From NCBI GenBank assembly GCA_050290785.1, contig JBNKIR010000046.1, forward strand, positions 1-60,557: a DNA stretch of 60,557 bases, read 5' to 3'. Each line of letters begins with the position of its first letter. Position 1 is the stretch's first letter. The translations under genes and the position numbers were made by a program. Below the pieces are notes generated by a model. It did not search any database and was not told where the DNA came from. It saw only the letters and a program-made list of their open reading frames with translations. Below, one piece after another: positions 9,064 through 18,204 of this stretch. Origin of the DNA: JAAGZL01 sp050290785. GTDB taxonomy: Bacteria; Pseudomonadota; Gammaproteobacteria; Chromatiales; Chromatiaceae.

Positions 9064-11607
9064 ATGCTAAAAAAAGCAGTATCTTACCTGCGTGACATGA
9101 ATTTAGCGCAAAAGGTCGTGGTATTCATTGCTCTGATATTGATTGCCTTCGCCTTTATCGTTCAACAGTATCGATTCAGCCTCTCCCGCATGGAGGGACT
9201 ATATCAGGAGAACGAGAGGATTCACCAGATCGGAAGCCTGATTCAGAAGGCGGGTTCAGACATAACCGCCAGCCGGTTACCGGAGAAGGAGTTTCTGCTG
9301 CTGGGAGATATGAAGAGCGTGCAGGAACACGAAGAGTTGATGCGTTCCGCCTACGCCAATCTGGATCAGTTAGAGCCCATGCTGATGCGTGAGCAAAAAG
9401 AGCTGATCCACTCCATGAAGCATACTCTGGACGGCTATATTCGCGATTTTTCCGTTCTGATATCCCTGAAGATAAGGTTGGGCACCAGTAATACCCAGGG
9501 TCAGATAGGTAAGTTGCGCAAGGCGGTGGCTGAGATAGAAAAAGAGATTGGTGATGGCGATGATCTGGCGCTGGCGTACCAGGTGGAGGTAATGCGTGGA
9601 GATGAGAGGGATTATCTCATCTTTAAGGCGGAGAAATTCTTCCAAAAACTGGAAGAGGAGAAGGTAAAGCTTGAGAAGTTGTTGAATGGATCAGGCATTA
9701 ACAAAGAGCAGAAAGAGAACATTGCTGCAAAGCTGGATAAGTACCACAAGAGTTTCGTAAAGATACATGAATACATCAACAAGATTGAACAGGTAGCACG
9801 TTCCTTCAAACAGGCCGCCAGCGCCGTGGAGCCGGTTCTGGAAAAGTTGAAGGCGCATGGCGATGAGATGCTTGCGGAGAATGACAAGATCCTGGTGCGA
9901 ACCAGGGATGCCGTTCAGCAACGTTTTCTCATAACCATAATCGTTGTTGCAATGGTTGTAAGTATCGTACTTCTGTTCGCGGCCCGCGGGATAGTGAAGG
10001 GGGTGCGCCAGGCGGTTGAGATCGGATCAAACGTTGCCGAAGGTGATCTTTCCAATGTGATCGTTCCCAAGGCCAATGATGAGATTGGGATCCTGCTGGC
10101 CACACTTGACCGCATGCAGATGCAGCTCAAGCAGAGTATCGATCGTGATCGTAAAATCACCGTAGAGGCCCTGCGTATTCAGAAGGCCCTGGATAACACA
10201 TCCACCAGCGTGTTGGTACTGGATAAAGACTATTCAATTATCTATCAGAACAAGAGTGCCCAGGACCTGTTTATGCGTACGGAGGAGATGATCCGGAAGG
10301 AGCTGCCGGAGTTTTCAGCTGCGGCCATTGAAGAAGGTTTTGTTGAAGACCTGCAGTGCGGTTCTGTATTCTCGCGCGACATGCTGGATGGATTGGAAGA
10401 GATGCATAAGGCCAGGATCAACATGGGAGGTTATACCTTCGATGTGACCACCAATCCGGTATATAACAGCAAGCGGGAACGCCTGGGCACCACCATGGAG
10501 TGGAACGATGTGACCGATCAGGTACGGGTCGAAGAGGAGATCGACAGTGTCATCTCCGCAGTGTCGGTAGGTGATTTCGAGCACCTGATCAGCATGAGCG
10601 ATAAGCAGGGATTCTTCCTCTCTCTGGCCAAGGGCATCAACGAGCTGACCAACACGGTATCTGAGAGTATTGCAGAGATGGAAGAGGTGCTGGATAGCCT
10701 GGCGGACGGCCATCTGTCGCAGCGCATACGTGGAGGCAAACAGGGGGCGTTCGGGCGCCTGGCTGGCAGTACCAACATCACCATCTCCAGACTGGATGAA
10801 ATCGTTAATGATATCCGCGCCATAGCCGGCATTATTGCCAGTATGGCCAGCGAGATCTCCAACGGAAATGAGGATATGTCCCGTCGCACCGAGGCGCAGG
10901 CCTCCAGTCTGGAGGAGACGGCATCCACCATGGAGGAGTTTACCAGTTCCGTTAAGCAGAATGCCGATAGCGCGCAACAGGCCAATCAGTTGTCGGAGAA
11001 CGCCAAGGAGCTGGCTGAGAAGGGGGGAGAGGTGGTGGATCAGGCCATAGGGGCCATGCAGGAGATCATCGCCTCCAGTGAGAGGATATCCAACATCATC
11101 GGTGTCATAAACGATATCGCCTTCCAGACCAATCTGCTGGCCCTGAACGCCTCGGTGGAGGCGGCGCGCGCCGGTGAGCAGGGTCGTGGCTTCGCCGTGG
11201 TGGCGACAGAGGTGCGTAACCTGGCGGGTCGTAGCGCCCAGGCCGCCAAGGAGATCAAGGAGCTGATCCAGAATAGCAGCGAGAAGGTGGAGTATGGCAC
11301 CGAGCTGGTGAATCAGTCGGGAGAGAACCTGCAGGCCATCGTGCTGGCGGCGCAGAAGGTGAACGATATTGTTTCCGAGATAGCCGTGGCCAGCAGGGAG
11401 CAGTCAGTGGGGGTTGAGCAGGTGAACCGCGCCATAACGGACATGGATGGTGTAACCCAGCAGAACGCGGCCCTGGCCGAGGAGACATCCGCGGTGAGCC
11501 ACTCCCTGGCGGAGCAGGCCTATAAGCTGGAAGAGGCGGTGGATTTTTTCAATAAAGACAAGAAAAAGAGGGGAGACGACGAAGGCCCCGGTATTAATGC
11601 GGTCTAG
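9064..11607 (+). CDS. methyl-accepting chemotaxis protein with HAMP and PAS modules
   Basis: An 847-aa inner-membrane chemoreceptor that signals through CheW and CheA. In order: cytoplasmic start, TM1 (about 18-37), an all-helical periplasmic sensor of about 250 residues (size typical of helical bimodular domains), TM2 (about 292-311), HAMP (about 312-365), a PAS-like segment (about 375-480, TSVLVLDKDYSIIYQNKSA), a second HAMP-like region, and the signalling domain with hairpin tip FQTNLLALNASVEAARAGE near 687-705. It has no C-terminal NWETF-type CheR-binding pentapeptide. Ligand unknown. A monocistronic transcript from the sigma-28 promoter is likely. Confidence 0.92.
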   Translation: MLKKAVSYLRDMNLAQKVVVFIALILIAFAFIVQQYRFSLSRMEGLYQENERIHQIGSLIQKAGSDITASRLPEKEFLLLGDMKSVQEHEELMRSAYANLDQLEPMLMREQKELIHSMKHTLDGYIRDFSVLISLKIRLGTSNTQGQIGKLRKAVAEIEKEIGDGDDLALAYQVEVMRGDERDYLIFKAEKFFQKLEEEKVKLEKLLNGSGINKEQKENIAAKLDKYHKSFVKIHEYINKIEQVARSFKQAASAVEPVLEKLKAHGDEMLAENDKILVRTRDAVQQRFLITIIVVAMVVSIVLLFAARGIVKGVRQAVEIGSNVAEGDLSNVIVPKANDEIGILLATLDRMQMQLKQSIDRDRKITVEALRIQKALDNTSTSVLVLDKDYSIIYQNKSAQDLFMRTEEMIRKELPEFSAAAIEEGFVEDLQCGSVFSRDMLDGLEEMHKARINMGGYTFDVTTNPVYNSKRERLGTTMEWNDVTDQVRVEEEIDSVISAVSVGDFEHLISMSDKQGFFLSLAKGINELTNTVSESIAEMEEVLDSLADGHLSQRIRGGKQGAFGRLAGSTNITISRLDEIVNDIRAIAGIIASMASEISNGNEDMSRRTEAQASSLEETASTMEEFTSSVKQNADSAQQANQLSENAKELAEKGGEVVDQAIGAMQEIIASSERISNIIGVINDIAFQTNLLALNASVEAARAGEQGRGFAVVATEVRNLAGRSAQAAKEIKELIQNSSEKVEYGTELVNQSGENLQAIVLAAQKVNDIVSEIAVASREQSVGVEQVNRAITDMDGVTQQNAALAEETSAVSHSLAEQAYKLEEAVDFFNKDKKKRGDDEGPGINAV

Positions 11608-11718
11608 ATACAATTTTATCGCCTGATCACTCAAGAGACCTGCAATTATCAACGGTTTCGCATAAAATGCCCATTTTGGTTGAATAGCTTGGCCCAAGCA
11701 GCCTGGTGGAGCATAGAC

Positions 11719-12309
11719 ATGCAACGAAGCGCAGAGATCGAGCGCAATACCCTGGAGACCAAGATCAAGGTCAGTATTGACCTGGATGGCAAGGGTGAGT
11801 CCTCACTTACAACCGGTATCCCGTTCCTGGAACACATGCTGGATCAGGTGGCCCGTCACGGCATGATGGATATCACCATCCAGGCCGAGGGCGATCTGCA
11901 TATCGACGCCCATCACACCGCTGAGGATATAGGTATCAGCCTGGGTCAGGCCATGGCGCAGGCGGTGGGTGACAAAAAAGGCATCCGCAGATACGGACAT
12001 GCCTATGTGCCGCTGGATGAGGCCCTGTCCCGGGTGGTGGTGGACTTCTCCGGTCGTCCCGGCCTTGAGTATGCCGTGGACTTTCCGCGTGCCAAGGTGG
12101 GTGAGTTCGATACCGAGCTGTTCTACGAATTTTTCCAGGGGTTTATCAACCACGCCGGGGTGACCCTGCACGTGGATTGTCTGCGTGGTCGCAACGCCCA
12201 TCACATAGCCGAGACCCTGTTCAAGGCCTTTGGTCGTGCCCTGCGCATGGCTTTGGAGGTGGATCCGCGTATGGCCGGGATAACCCCTTCCACCAAGGGT
12301 TCACTCTAG
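11719..12309 (+). CDS. hisB: imidazoleglycerol-phosphate dehydratase
   Basis: Converts imidazole glycerol phosphate to imidazole acetol phosphate in histidine synthesis. It is the monofunctional form (196 aa), without the N-terminal histidinol-phosphatase domain of enteric HisB. The manganese-binding histidine motifs are visible: EHMLDQVARHG, DAHHTAEDIG and RGRNAHHIAE. ATG 11719 follows a GGTGGAG site. It is the first gene of hisB-hisH-hisA-hisF-SYLF-hisE. No hisG, hisD or hisC is nearby, so the pathway is split between loci. Confidence 0.95.
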   Translation: MQRSAEIERNTLETKIKVSIDLDGKGESSLTTGIPFLEHMLDQVARHGMMDITIQAEGDLHIDAHHTAEDIGISLGQAMAQAVGDKKGIRRYGHAYVPLDEALSRVVVDFSGRPGLEYAVDFPRAKVGEFDTELFYEFFQGFINHAGVTLHVDCLRGRNAHHIAETLFKAFGRALRMALEVDPRMAGITPSTKGSL

Positions 12310-12326
12310 AGTTGGAAAGTTAATCA

Positions 12327-12968
12327 ATGGCGAAATCGATTGTAGTCATAGACTATGGCATGGGTAACCTGCGTTCTGTATCCAAGGCCATTGAGCATGT
12401 GGCTGACTCCGGCGACCGGGTGCATGTTACCGATGATCCGGAGTTGATCCGATCTGCGGACCGGGTGGTATTCCCCGGTCAGGGGGCGGCCCGTGACTGC
12501 ATGGCCGCCATCTCGGAACACCATCTGAACAGTGCGGTGTTGGATGCCGCAGCCAGCAAGCCCTTTCTGGGTATATGCATGGGTCTGCAGGTGCTGATGG
12601 AGTTCAGCGAGGAAAACGGCGGTACCGATCTGCTGGGGCTCTTTCCCGGCAGGGTGCGACACTTCCCGGACGGGGTGGATGAGCAGGGCAAGCGCATGAA
12701 GATCCCGCACATGGGTTGGAATCGGGTGCATCAGTTGCATCCGCATCCACTGTGGGAAGGCATAGACCAGGATAGCCGTTTTTACTTTGTGCACAGCTAC
12801 TATGTGGATCCGGCCGAGAACGGGCTGACCGCTGGCACCACTGACTACAGCACCACATTTGCCAGTGTGATCGCAAAAGACAATCTGTTTGCCACCCAAT
12901 TCCATCCGGAGAAGAGTGCGGACGCCGGTCTGCGCCTGTTACAAAATTTTATCAACTGGGACATCTGA
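12327..12968 (+). CDS. hisH: imidazole glycerol phosphate synthase, glutaminase subunit
   Basis: Class I glutamine amidotransferase that releases ammonia from glutamine and channels it to HisF. It is 213 aa. The catalytic triad is complete: Cys84 in GICMGLQV, and His193 and Glu195 in FHPEKS. The N-terminal VVIDYGMGNLRSV is the family start. It follows hisB by 17 bp and precedes hisA by 10 bp. Confidence 0.96.
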   Translation: MAKSIVVIDYGMGNLRSVSKAIEHVADSGDRVHVTDDPELIRSADRVVFPGQGAARDCMAAISEHHLNSAVLDAAASKPFLGICMGLQVLMEFSEENGGTDLLGLFPGRVRHFPDGVDEQGKRMKIPHMGWNRVHQLHPHPLWEGIDQDSRFYFVHSYYVDPAENGLTAGTTDYSTTFASVIAKDNLFATQFHPEKSADAGLRLLQNFINWDI

Positions 12969-12978
12969 GGTTTGAGAC

Positions 12979-13716
12979 GTGTTACTGATACCTGCCATTG
13001 ATCTGAAGGACGGACGCTGCGTAAGACTGCGTCAGGGGCGCATGGATGACGAGACCATCTTCTCCGATGATCCGGTGGACGTAGCCCGGCGCTGGGTGGA
13101 TGCCGGTGGCCGCCGTCTGCACCTGGTGGACCTGAACGGGGCCTTTGCCGGCGAGCCGGTAAACGGTGGCGTGATCCGGAAGATAGGCGCGGCCTATCCG
13201 GACCTTCCCATACAGGTGGGCGGTGGAATCAGAGATGAAAAGACCATTGAGGCCTATCTCCAGGCCGGGGTGGATTTCGCCATCATCGGCACCCAGGCGG
13301 TAAAGGAACCGGAATTTGTGGCGCGGGCCTGCAAAGAGTTTCCAGGGCACATCATCGTGGGGCTGGATGCGAAAGATGGCATGGTGGCTATCGACGGCTG
13401 GGCCACTGTAACCGATCAGGAAGTGACCGATCTGGCCAAGCGCTTCGAGGATGATGGGGTATCTGCCATCGTCTACACCAATATCGGACGGGACGGCATG
13501 TTGAGCGGACCGAACGTAGAGGCTACTGCAGCCCTGGCCAACGCCATCAGCATACCGGTGGTGGCCTCCGGGGGGATTACCGATATCAATGACATCCGCT
13601 CCCTGTGTCAGGCAGAAACGGATAACATCATGGGTGCTATCACCGGGCGTGCCATATATGAAGGCACCCTGGATTTCGCTGCTGGTCAGAGGTTAGCGGA
13701 TGAGTTGAGTGGTTGA
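12979..13716 (+). CDS. hisA: ProFAR isomerase
   Basis: (Beta-alpha)8 barrel that isomerises ProFAR to PRFAR in histidine synthesis. It is 245 aa, full length. Catalytic Asp8 is in PAIDLKDGRCVRL, and a second acidic catalytic residue is in GLDAKDGM. Phosphate-binding loops GGGI and ASGGI are visible. The start is GTG 12979, 10 bp after hisH, and the sequence beginning at that codon is the normal family N-terminus. Confidence 0.96.
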   Translation: MLLIPAIDLKDGRCVRLRQGRMDDETIFSDDPVDVARRWVDAGGRRLHLVDLNGAFAGEPVNGGVIRKIGAAYPDLPIQVGGGIRDEKTIEAYLQAGVDFAIIGTQAVKEPEFVARACKEFPGHIIVGLDAKDGMVAIDGWATVTDQEVTDLAKRFEDDGVSAIVYTNIGRDGMLSGPNVEATAALANAISIPVVASGGITDINDIRSLCQAETDNIMGAITGRAIYEGTLDFAAGQRLADELSG

Positions 13717-13753
13717 TGATTATTCGCGGACCAAAACATAAAAGAGCCAAAAC

Positions 13754-14524
13754 ATGCTAGCAAAACGAATCATACCCTGTCTTGATGTGGATGCCGGGCG
13801 CGTGGTCAAGGGGGTGAAGTTTGTCGATATCCGCGATGCCGGTGACCCGGTGGAGGTGGCGCGCCGTTACAACGAAGAGGGTGCGGACGAGATTACCTTT
13901 CTGGATATTACTGCCAGCTCAGATGAGAGGGACACCATCGTCCATGTGGTGGAACAGGTGGCCAGCGAGGTGTTTATCCCGCTGACCGTGGGCGGCGGTA
14001 TTCGTACCTGTGACGATGTGCGGCGCATGCTGAACGCCGGTGCCGACAAGGTAGGTATCAACACCGCAGCCGTGTTTAACCCCGAGTTTGTCAAAGAGGC
14101 CACCACCCGTTTCGGTTCCCAGTGTATCGTGGTAGCCATAGACGCCAAGAAAGTAAGCGCAGAGGGTGAGCCGCTGCAATGGGAGATCTTTACCCACGGT
14201 GGACGCAAGCCCACAGGGCTGGACGCCATCGAGTGGGCGCGTAAGATGGTGGAGTACGGGGCGGGAGAGATCCTGCTCACCAGCATGGATCGGGATGGGA
14301 CCAAGATAGGGTTCGATCTTGAACTCACCCGTGCCATCAGCGATGCTGTGCCCATACCTGTTATCGCATCCGGGGGTGTGGGCAACCTGCAGCACCTGGT
14401 GGATGGTATTGACCAGGGCGGTGCTGATGCGGTGTTGGCCGCCAGCATATTTCACTTCGCGGAGTACTCTGTAGGAGAGGCCAAGCAGTATATGGCGGAA
14501 CGCGGGATTGAGGTAAGACTCTAA
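13754..14524 (+). CDS. hisF: imidazole glycerol phosphate synthase, cyclase subunit
   Basis: Barrel enzyme that combines PRFAR with ammonia from HisH to form imidazole glycerol phosphate and AICAR. It is 256 aa. Both catalytic aspartates are present: Asp11 in PCLDVDAGR and Asp130 in AIDAKK. TSMDRDGTK and the phosphate-binding ASGG loop are also intact. It follows hisA by 37 bp. The next gene in the usual order, hisI, is absent; a SYLF gene starts 7 bp downstream. Confidence 0.96.
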   Translation: MLAKRIIPCLDVDAGRVVKGVKFVDIRDAGDPVEVARRYNEEGADEITFLDITASSDERDTIVHVVEQVASEVFIPLTVGGGIRTCDDVRRMLNAGADKVGINTAAVFNPEFVKEATTRFGSQCIVVAIDAKKVSAEGEPLQWEIFTHGGRKPTGLDAIEWARKMVEYGAGEILLTSMDRDGTKIGFDLELTRAISDAVPIPVIASGGVGNLQHLVDGIDQGGADAVLAASIFHFAEYSVGEAKQYMAERGIEVRL

Positions 14525-14531
14525 CGCTATT

Positions 14532-15215
14532 ATGTATAGATCATTGGCACTGTTGTTCTCGACCTTGATGCTGCTGTTTGTGGCGGCGGGCGATGCGCTG
14601 GCTGTCAGTGACCAGGAGGCGAAGATGCGTGAGGTCTTCGATGTCCTGGAAGATTTTATCAAGAAGGGAGAGGAGTCTATTCCGCCGGCGTTGTTGGGCA
14701 AGGCCAGGGCCATCGCCATAATTCCATCCGTGGTCAAGGTGGGGCTGGTTGTGGGTGGGCGCTACGGCAAGGGTGTGGTCACCATCCGTAAGGCCAACGG
14801 CAACTGGGGCAATCCGCTCTTTATCTCGCTGGCCGGCGGCAGCGTCGGCTGGCAGATCGGTGGGCAATCAACGGACGTGATCCTGCTGTTTATGAGCCAG
14901 AAAGGGGTGGATAACCTGACCAGCGGTAAGTTTACCCTGGGGGCGGATATCTCTGTGGCGGTTGGGCCTGTCGGGGGTTCGGTAACTGAGGCCGATAGCG
15001 AGATGGGTCCGGAGATATATACCTATTCCCGCAGCCGGGGTCTCTTTGCCGGCATCGCCCTGGACGGCGCCAGGCTGAAGGTTGAACATAAAGACAATGC
15101 CCGCTATTACAGGAACAAGTCTGCCCAGCCGGCACAGATAGTTACAGGAGAAGGTGTTACCGCGCCGGCATCCGGTAAGAAACTGCATAAAATGTTAAAC
15201 GGATATGTAAAATAA
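14532..15215 (+). CDS. exported SYLF (Ysc84-type) domain protein
   Basis: A 227-aa protein with a clear signal peptide (about 1-24, LALLFSTLMLLFVAAGDALA), so it is exported to the periplasm. The rest is one SYLF domain, with GKARAIAIIPSVVKVGLVVGG and then SAGGGS-like repeats (SLAGGSVGWQIGGQSTDVILLF). The domain is associated with lipid binding in other proteins, but the bacterial role is not established. It sits between hisF (7 bp) and hisE (5 bp), the place where hisI usually lies, and must share the his transcript. Confidence 0.87.
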   Translation: MYRSLALLFSTLMLLFVAAGDALAVSDQEAKMREVFDVLEDFIKKGEESIPPALLGKARAIAIIPSVVKVGLVVGGRYGKGVVTIRKANGNWGNPLFISLAGGSVGWQIGGQSTDVILLFMSQKGVDNLTSGKFTLGADISVAVGPVGGSVTEADSEMGPEIYTYSRSRGLFAGIALDGARLKVEHKDNARYYRNKSAQPAQIVTGEGVTAPASGKKLHKMLNGYVK

Positions 15216-15220
15216 CAGGT

Positions 15221-15541
15221 ATGAATCAAATACTCTCTAAACTCACCGATGTCCTGGAACAGCGGAAGACGGCAGAACCTGACTCGTCCTATGTCTCCGG
15301 GCTGTATTCTAAGGGTCTGGATGCCATCCTGAAAAAGATAGGAGAAGAGGCCACCGAGACGGTGATGGCGGCCAAGGATGGTGATCGGGATAAGATAGTA
15401 TATGAGGTGGCGGATCTCTGGTTCCATACCATGATATTGCTGGCCAGAGAGGGTCTGAATGCAGATGCGGTGTTATTGGAGCTGGATCGTCGTTTCGGCC
15501 TCTCCGGTCTGGAAGAGAAGAGTAGGCGCGAATCAGACTAG
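15221..15541 (+). CDS. hisE: phosphoribosyl-ATP pyrophosphatase
   Basis: Hydrolyses PR-ATP to PR-AMP, the second step of histidine synthesis. It is a 106-aa stand-alone HisE rather than a HisIE fusion. The all-alpha NTP-pyrophosphohydrolase core is seen in KKIGEEATETVMAAKDG and VYEVADLWFHTMILL. It ends the his operon. The preceding gene is not hisI, so the PR-AMP cyclohydrolase must be encoded elsewhere. Confidence 0.94.
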   Translation: MNQILSKLTDVLEQRKTAEPDSSYVSGLYSKGLDAILKKIGEEATETVMAAKDGDRDKIVYEVADLWFHTMILLAREGLNADAVLLELDRRFGLSGLEEKSRRESD

Positions 15542-15702
15542 AGATCCGGGGTGTCGGCGCTGCCCAACTAAATCCTGCGCCAGGGCCAGATTTCGGTTAT
15601 TATCGATCAAAATATTGAATTTAGGTGGCCTGAAAGGGTCTGTAGATTATGGCTTCGGGTGGTGACTCTAACCGGGGCATGTACTGACGAGTGGAGATGA
15701 CA

Positions 15703-15957
15703 ATGGGTTTTGGTGGAATAGGCGTCTGGCAGTTATTGATCATTCTGGTGATTGTATTGTTGCTGTTCGGTACTAAACGGCTAAAGAACATCGGCGCTGA
15801 CCTGGGGAACGCGATCAAGGGTTTTAAAGGCGCCATGTCAGACAGTGAAAAAGAGGCCGAGAAGGAGAAGCTGGTACAGGATGACTCGGATGACGTGATC
15901 GAGGGAGAGATTACTGAAAAGAAGGTCTCCGGGGCTGAAGATAAAGACAACACCTGA
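15703..15957 (+). CDS. tatA: Sec-independent translocase subunit TatA
   Basis: Pore-forming subunit of the twin-arginine export system. It is about 84 aa: an N-terminal transmembrane helix (IGVWQLLIILVIVLLLFG), the hinge FGTKRLKNIGADLG, an amphipathic helix and an acidic tail (DDSDDVIEGEI). ATG 15703 is chosen for its GGAG site 7 nt upstream and because MGFGGIGVWQLL is the family N-terminus. It follows hisE by about 160 bp and leads the tatABC cluster. Confidence 0.95.
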   Translation: MGFGGIGVWQLLIILVIVLLLFGTKRLKNIGADLGNAIKGFKGAMSDSEKEAEKEKLVQDDSDDVIEGEITEKKVSGAEDKDNT

Positions 15958-16003
15958 CTCCGGCATGTGAGTCGGTCGTTTTTAGTCTGGTTATTACCAC
16001 GCC

Positions 16004-16330
16004 ATGTTTGATATCGGTTTCTGGGAATTAATGATCATCGGCCTGGTGGCCCTGCTGGTGGTGGGGCCGGAGCGTCTGCCACAACTGGCCTATACCGCAG
16101 GCAAGTGGCTGGGCAAGGGGCGCGCCATGATCCGCTCCGTCAAGGCAGAGATCGACCGTGAGATGCAGTCGGATGAGCTGAAGCGGATCGTAGAAGAACA
16201 GAAGAAGCTGGTTAATCCCCTGGAACAGATCATTGAAGAGACCGATGAGGTCTTGAATCGGTCGAAGGACGGGGTGCAGGATACCGTAAAAGAGCTGGAA
16301 GATCCTGATCCTGGTGAGGCATCCAAATAA
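16004..16330 (+). CDS. tatB: Sec-independent translocase subunit TatB
   Basis: Forms the TatBC receptor that binds twin-arginine signal peptides. It is 108 aa: MFDIGFWELMIIGLVALLVVGPERLP is the diagnostic start, with the TatB-type Glu in the helix and the GPERLP hinge. It is followed by an amphipathic helix and a charged tail. Separated from tatA by 46 bp and from tatC by 15 bp. Confidence 0.96.
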   Translation: MFDIGFWELMIIGLVALLVVGPERLPQLAYTAGKWLGKGRAMIRSVKAEIDREMQSDELKRIVEEQKKLVNPLEQIIEETDEVLNRSKDGVQDTVKELEDPDPGEASK

Positions 16331-16345
16331 CAACCCACTGATGGC

Positions 16346-17290
16346 ATGACAGAAGATAGAGATCAGAAAAATGAGAAGCTGAAGGAACTGCCCTTCGTCT
16401 CTCATCTGGTGGAGCTGCGGGATCGTCTGATCCGGGTCGTTGCCGTCATATTTCTGATCTTTGCCGGTCTTTACTGGTTTGCCAACGATATATATGTCAT
16501 GGTGGCCAAGCCATTGATGGTGCATCTCCCTGAGGGGACCAGCATGATCGCCACCGAGGTGGCATCGCCATTTCTAACGCCATTCAAACTGGCCCTGGTG
16601 GCAGCGATTTTTATCTCTATGCCTTATACCCTGTATCAGCTCTGGGCGTTTGTTGCCCCCGGGCTGTACCGGCATGAGAAGCGTATGGTCATGCCTTTGG
16701 TGGTATCCAGCACCATCCTGTTCTATGCAGGTATGATTTTTGCCTACTATGTGGTTTTCCCTCTGATCTTTGGTTTTCTGACCGCCGCCGCCCCTGAGGG
16801 TATTACCGTAGCCACCGATATAGGCAAGTATCTTGATTTTGTATTGACCCTGTTTTTTGCCTTTGGGTTGGCTTTTGAGGTGCCTATCGCGATTATCATC
16901 CTGGTTTCAATGGGGATGACTACACCTGATAGTCTGGCGGAAAAGCGGCCCTATATCATCGTAGGCGCCTTTGTTGTCGGCATGTTGCTTACGCCTCCGG
17001 ATGTCATTTCGCAAACCCTCCTTGCGTTGCCAATGCTGATCCTGTTCGAGTTTGGGGTATTTTTTTCCAGGGTCCTGGTAAAGAAGCAGGATGGGGGCGA
17101 TGAGTGTGATGGGGAGCCGCCAGCTGTTGCGGAAGAAGATTCAGATGATGTCGAAGATGATGTCCTTTCCCTGGAAGGGGAAGGGATCTTCGCCGATAAA
17201 GGCAGGTTTTCTGAGCTGAGCGCGGAAGACCTGGATGAGGAGTTCGGCGATACCGAAACAGAGACGGAACTTGGCAAGGAAGAAAAATAA
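16346..17290 (+). CDS. tatC: Sec-independent translocase subunit TatC, with acidic C-terminal extension
   Basis: Core receptor of the Tat system with six membrane helices in about residues 25-240. Conserved parts include the N-terminal SHLVELRDRLIR, the periplasmic FAPGLYRHEKR-type loop and GMTTPDSLAEKRPY. The protein is 314 aa against about 250-260 in the family. The excess is a C-terminal cytoplasmic tail of about 70 residues extremely rich in Asp and Glu (EEDSDDVEDDV, SAEDLDEEFGD). The function of the tail is unknown. It ends the tatABC cluster. Confidence 0.95.
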   Translation: MTEDRDQKNEKLKELPFVSHLVELRDRLIRVVAVIFLIFAGLYWFANDIYVMVAKPLMVHLPEGTSMIATEVASPFLTPFKLALVAAIFISMPYTLYQLWAFVAPGLYRHEKRMVMPLVVSSTILFYAGMIFAYYVVFPLIFGFLTAAAPEGITVATDIGKYLDFVLTLFFAFGLAFEVPIAIIILVSMGMTTPDSLAEKRPYIIVGAFVVGMLLTPPDVISQTLLALPMLILFEFGVFFSRVLVKKQDGGDECDGEPPAVAEEDSDDVEDDVLSLEGEGIFADKGRFSELSAEDLDEEFGDTETETELGKEEK

Positions 17291-17466
17291 AATGGTTATT
17301 GCTGGCGCCCCGTCGTCGGTACTAAATTCCAGTTGATCTGATTAGTCACAAAAGTCTCAGGGTAATGCCTGAATTCTGTGGCTGTGGTAGGATGGCTTGA
17401 GCGAAGATGGCCGGTGTTCGGCAATATTGGCAATAGTTAAAACGCCAGGAGTCTGTCTGTCAGCAC

Positions 17467-17793
17467 ATGAGTGAAGCGATGATCACCCTGGATCTAAAGG
17501 GATTTATCACGTCCGTTAATCATGCAGCAATCCATATGCTGAAATATGATGCTGACTCCATGATGGGCATGCGTATGAGTGACTTTTTTGAAGAGGATGA
17601 TCTGGATCAGGCCAATGCCTTTTTTGGTACATGGTTGGAGGCGCTGATAATGGCCGGGGCCCTGGAACAGATTGATGCCTGTTTTGTGGCGAAAGATGGC
17701 AGTCGTGTACCCATGCAAATTTCACGCACTTCGCTTTTTAATGATCGAGATGAGGTCTGCGGAATCAAATGCATAGTCAGGGATATGGCTTGA
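17467..17793 (+). CDS. stand-alone PAS domain protein
   Basis: A 108-aa protein that is essentially one PAS sensor domain (ITLDLKGFITSVNHAAIHMLKYDADSM at the start; GSRVPMQISRTSLFNDR near the end, typical of PAS/PAC). It has no output domain, and the N-cap of the PAS fold is short, beginning almost at the first strand. It may act by docking to another protein, or be the remnant of a longer receptor or cyclase. It precedes the ArsR gene on the same strand by 63 bp. Ligand unknown. Confidence 0.7.
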   Translation: MSEAMITLDLKGFITSVNHAAIHMLKYDADSMMGMRMSDFFEEDDLDQANAFFGTWLEALIMAGALEQIDACFVAKDGSRVPMQISRTSLFNDRDEVCGIKCIVRDMA

Positions 17794-17856
17794 TACATCA
17801 AATAAGAACAGAATCAGTATGATTAAGTAAGAACTAAGAACTGGAGATTTTAGGTC

Positions 17857-18186
17857 ATGCAAAATTTTGAATCCTCTGAGTTGCCTGGAGAGGACGTAAC
17901 CCTTACCGCAAACGTACTAAAAGCCATGGCGCATCCCTTGCGTTGGAAAATTCTGTGCTCCCTGGGAAATAATGAGCTCTCGGTTGGGGAGATAGTTGAG
18001 CGTGTTGGTACATCCCAGAGCAATATCTCTCAGCACCTGGAGCAGTTGCGTAACAAAAATGTCGTCGTCTCCAGGAGAGATGCCAATAGAATCTTCTACA
18101 GCGTGCGCAACGAAGAAGTAAGAAAGCTGATACTGCAAATGCGTGAGGTGCTATGTCGTGCAAATCTTGAGGAGCATTTCGGCTGA
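17857..18186 (+). CDS. ArsR-family regulator, two-cysteine (YgaV/SqrR-like)
   Basis: A 109-aa winged-helix repressor. The HTH is in VGEIVERVGTSQSNISQHLEQLRN and the wing in VVSRRDANRIFYSVRN. Cys34 (in KILCSLG) and Cys100 (in REVLCRAN) sit where YgaV, BigR and SqrR carry the pair that forms a sulfur bridge with persulfides; the metal-site motif ELCVCD of ArsR/SmtB is absent. A role as sulfide or persulfide sensor is therefore inferred. The TauE/SafE permease starts 64 bp downstream and is the obvious candidate target. Confidence 0.8.
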   Translation: MQNFESSELPGEDVTLTANVLKAMAHPLRWKILCSLGNNELSVGEIVERVGTSQSNISQHLEQLRNKNVVVSRRDANRIFYSVRNEEVRKLILQMREVLCRANLEEHFG

Positions 18187-18204
18187 TTATACTCGCTGTA
18201 GTGA

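Noticed and set aside
13919..14737. 272-codon open frame on the minus strand
   Set aside because: Overlaps hisF and the SYLF gene on the other strand and has no recognisable motif.
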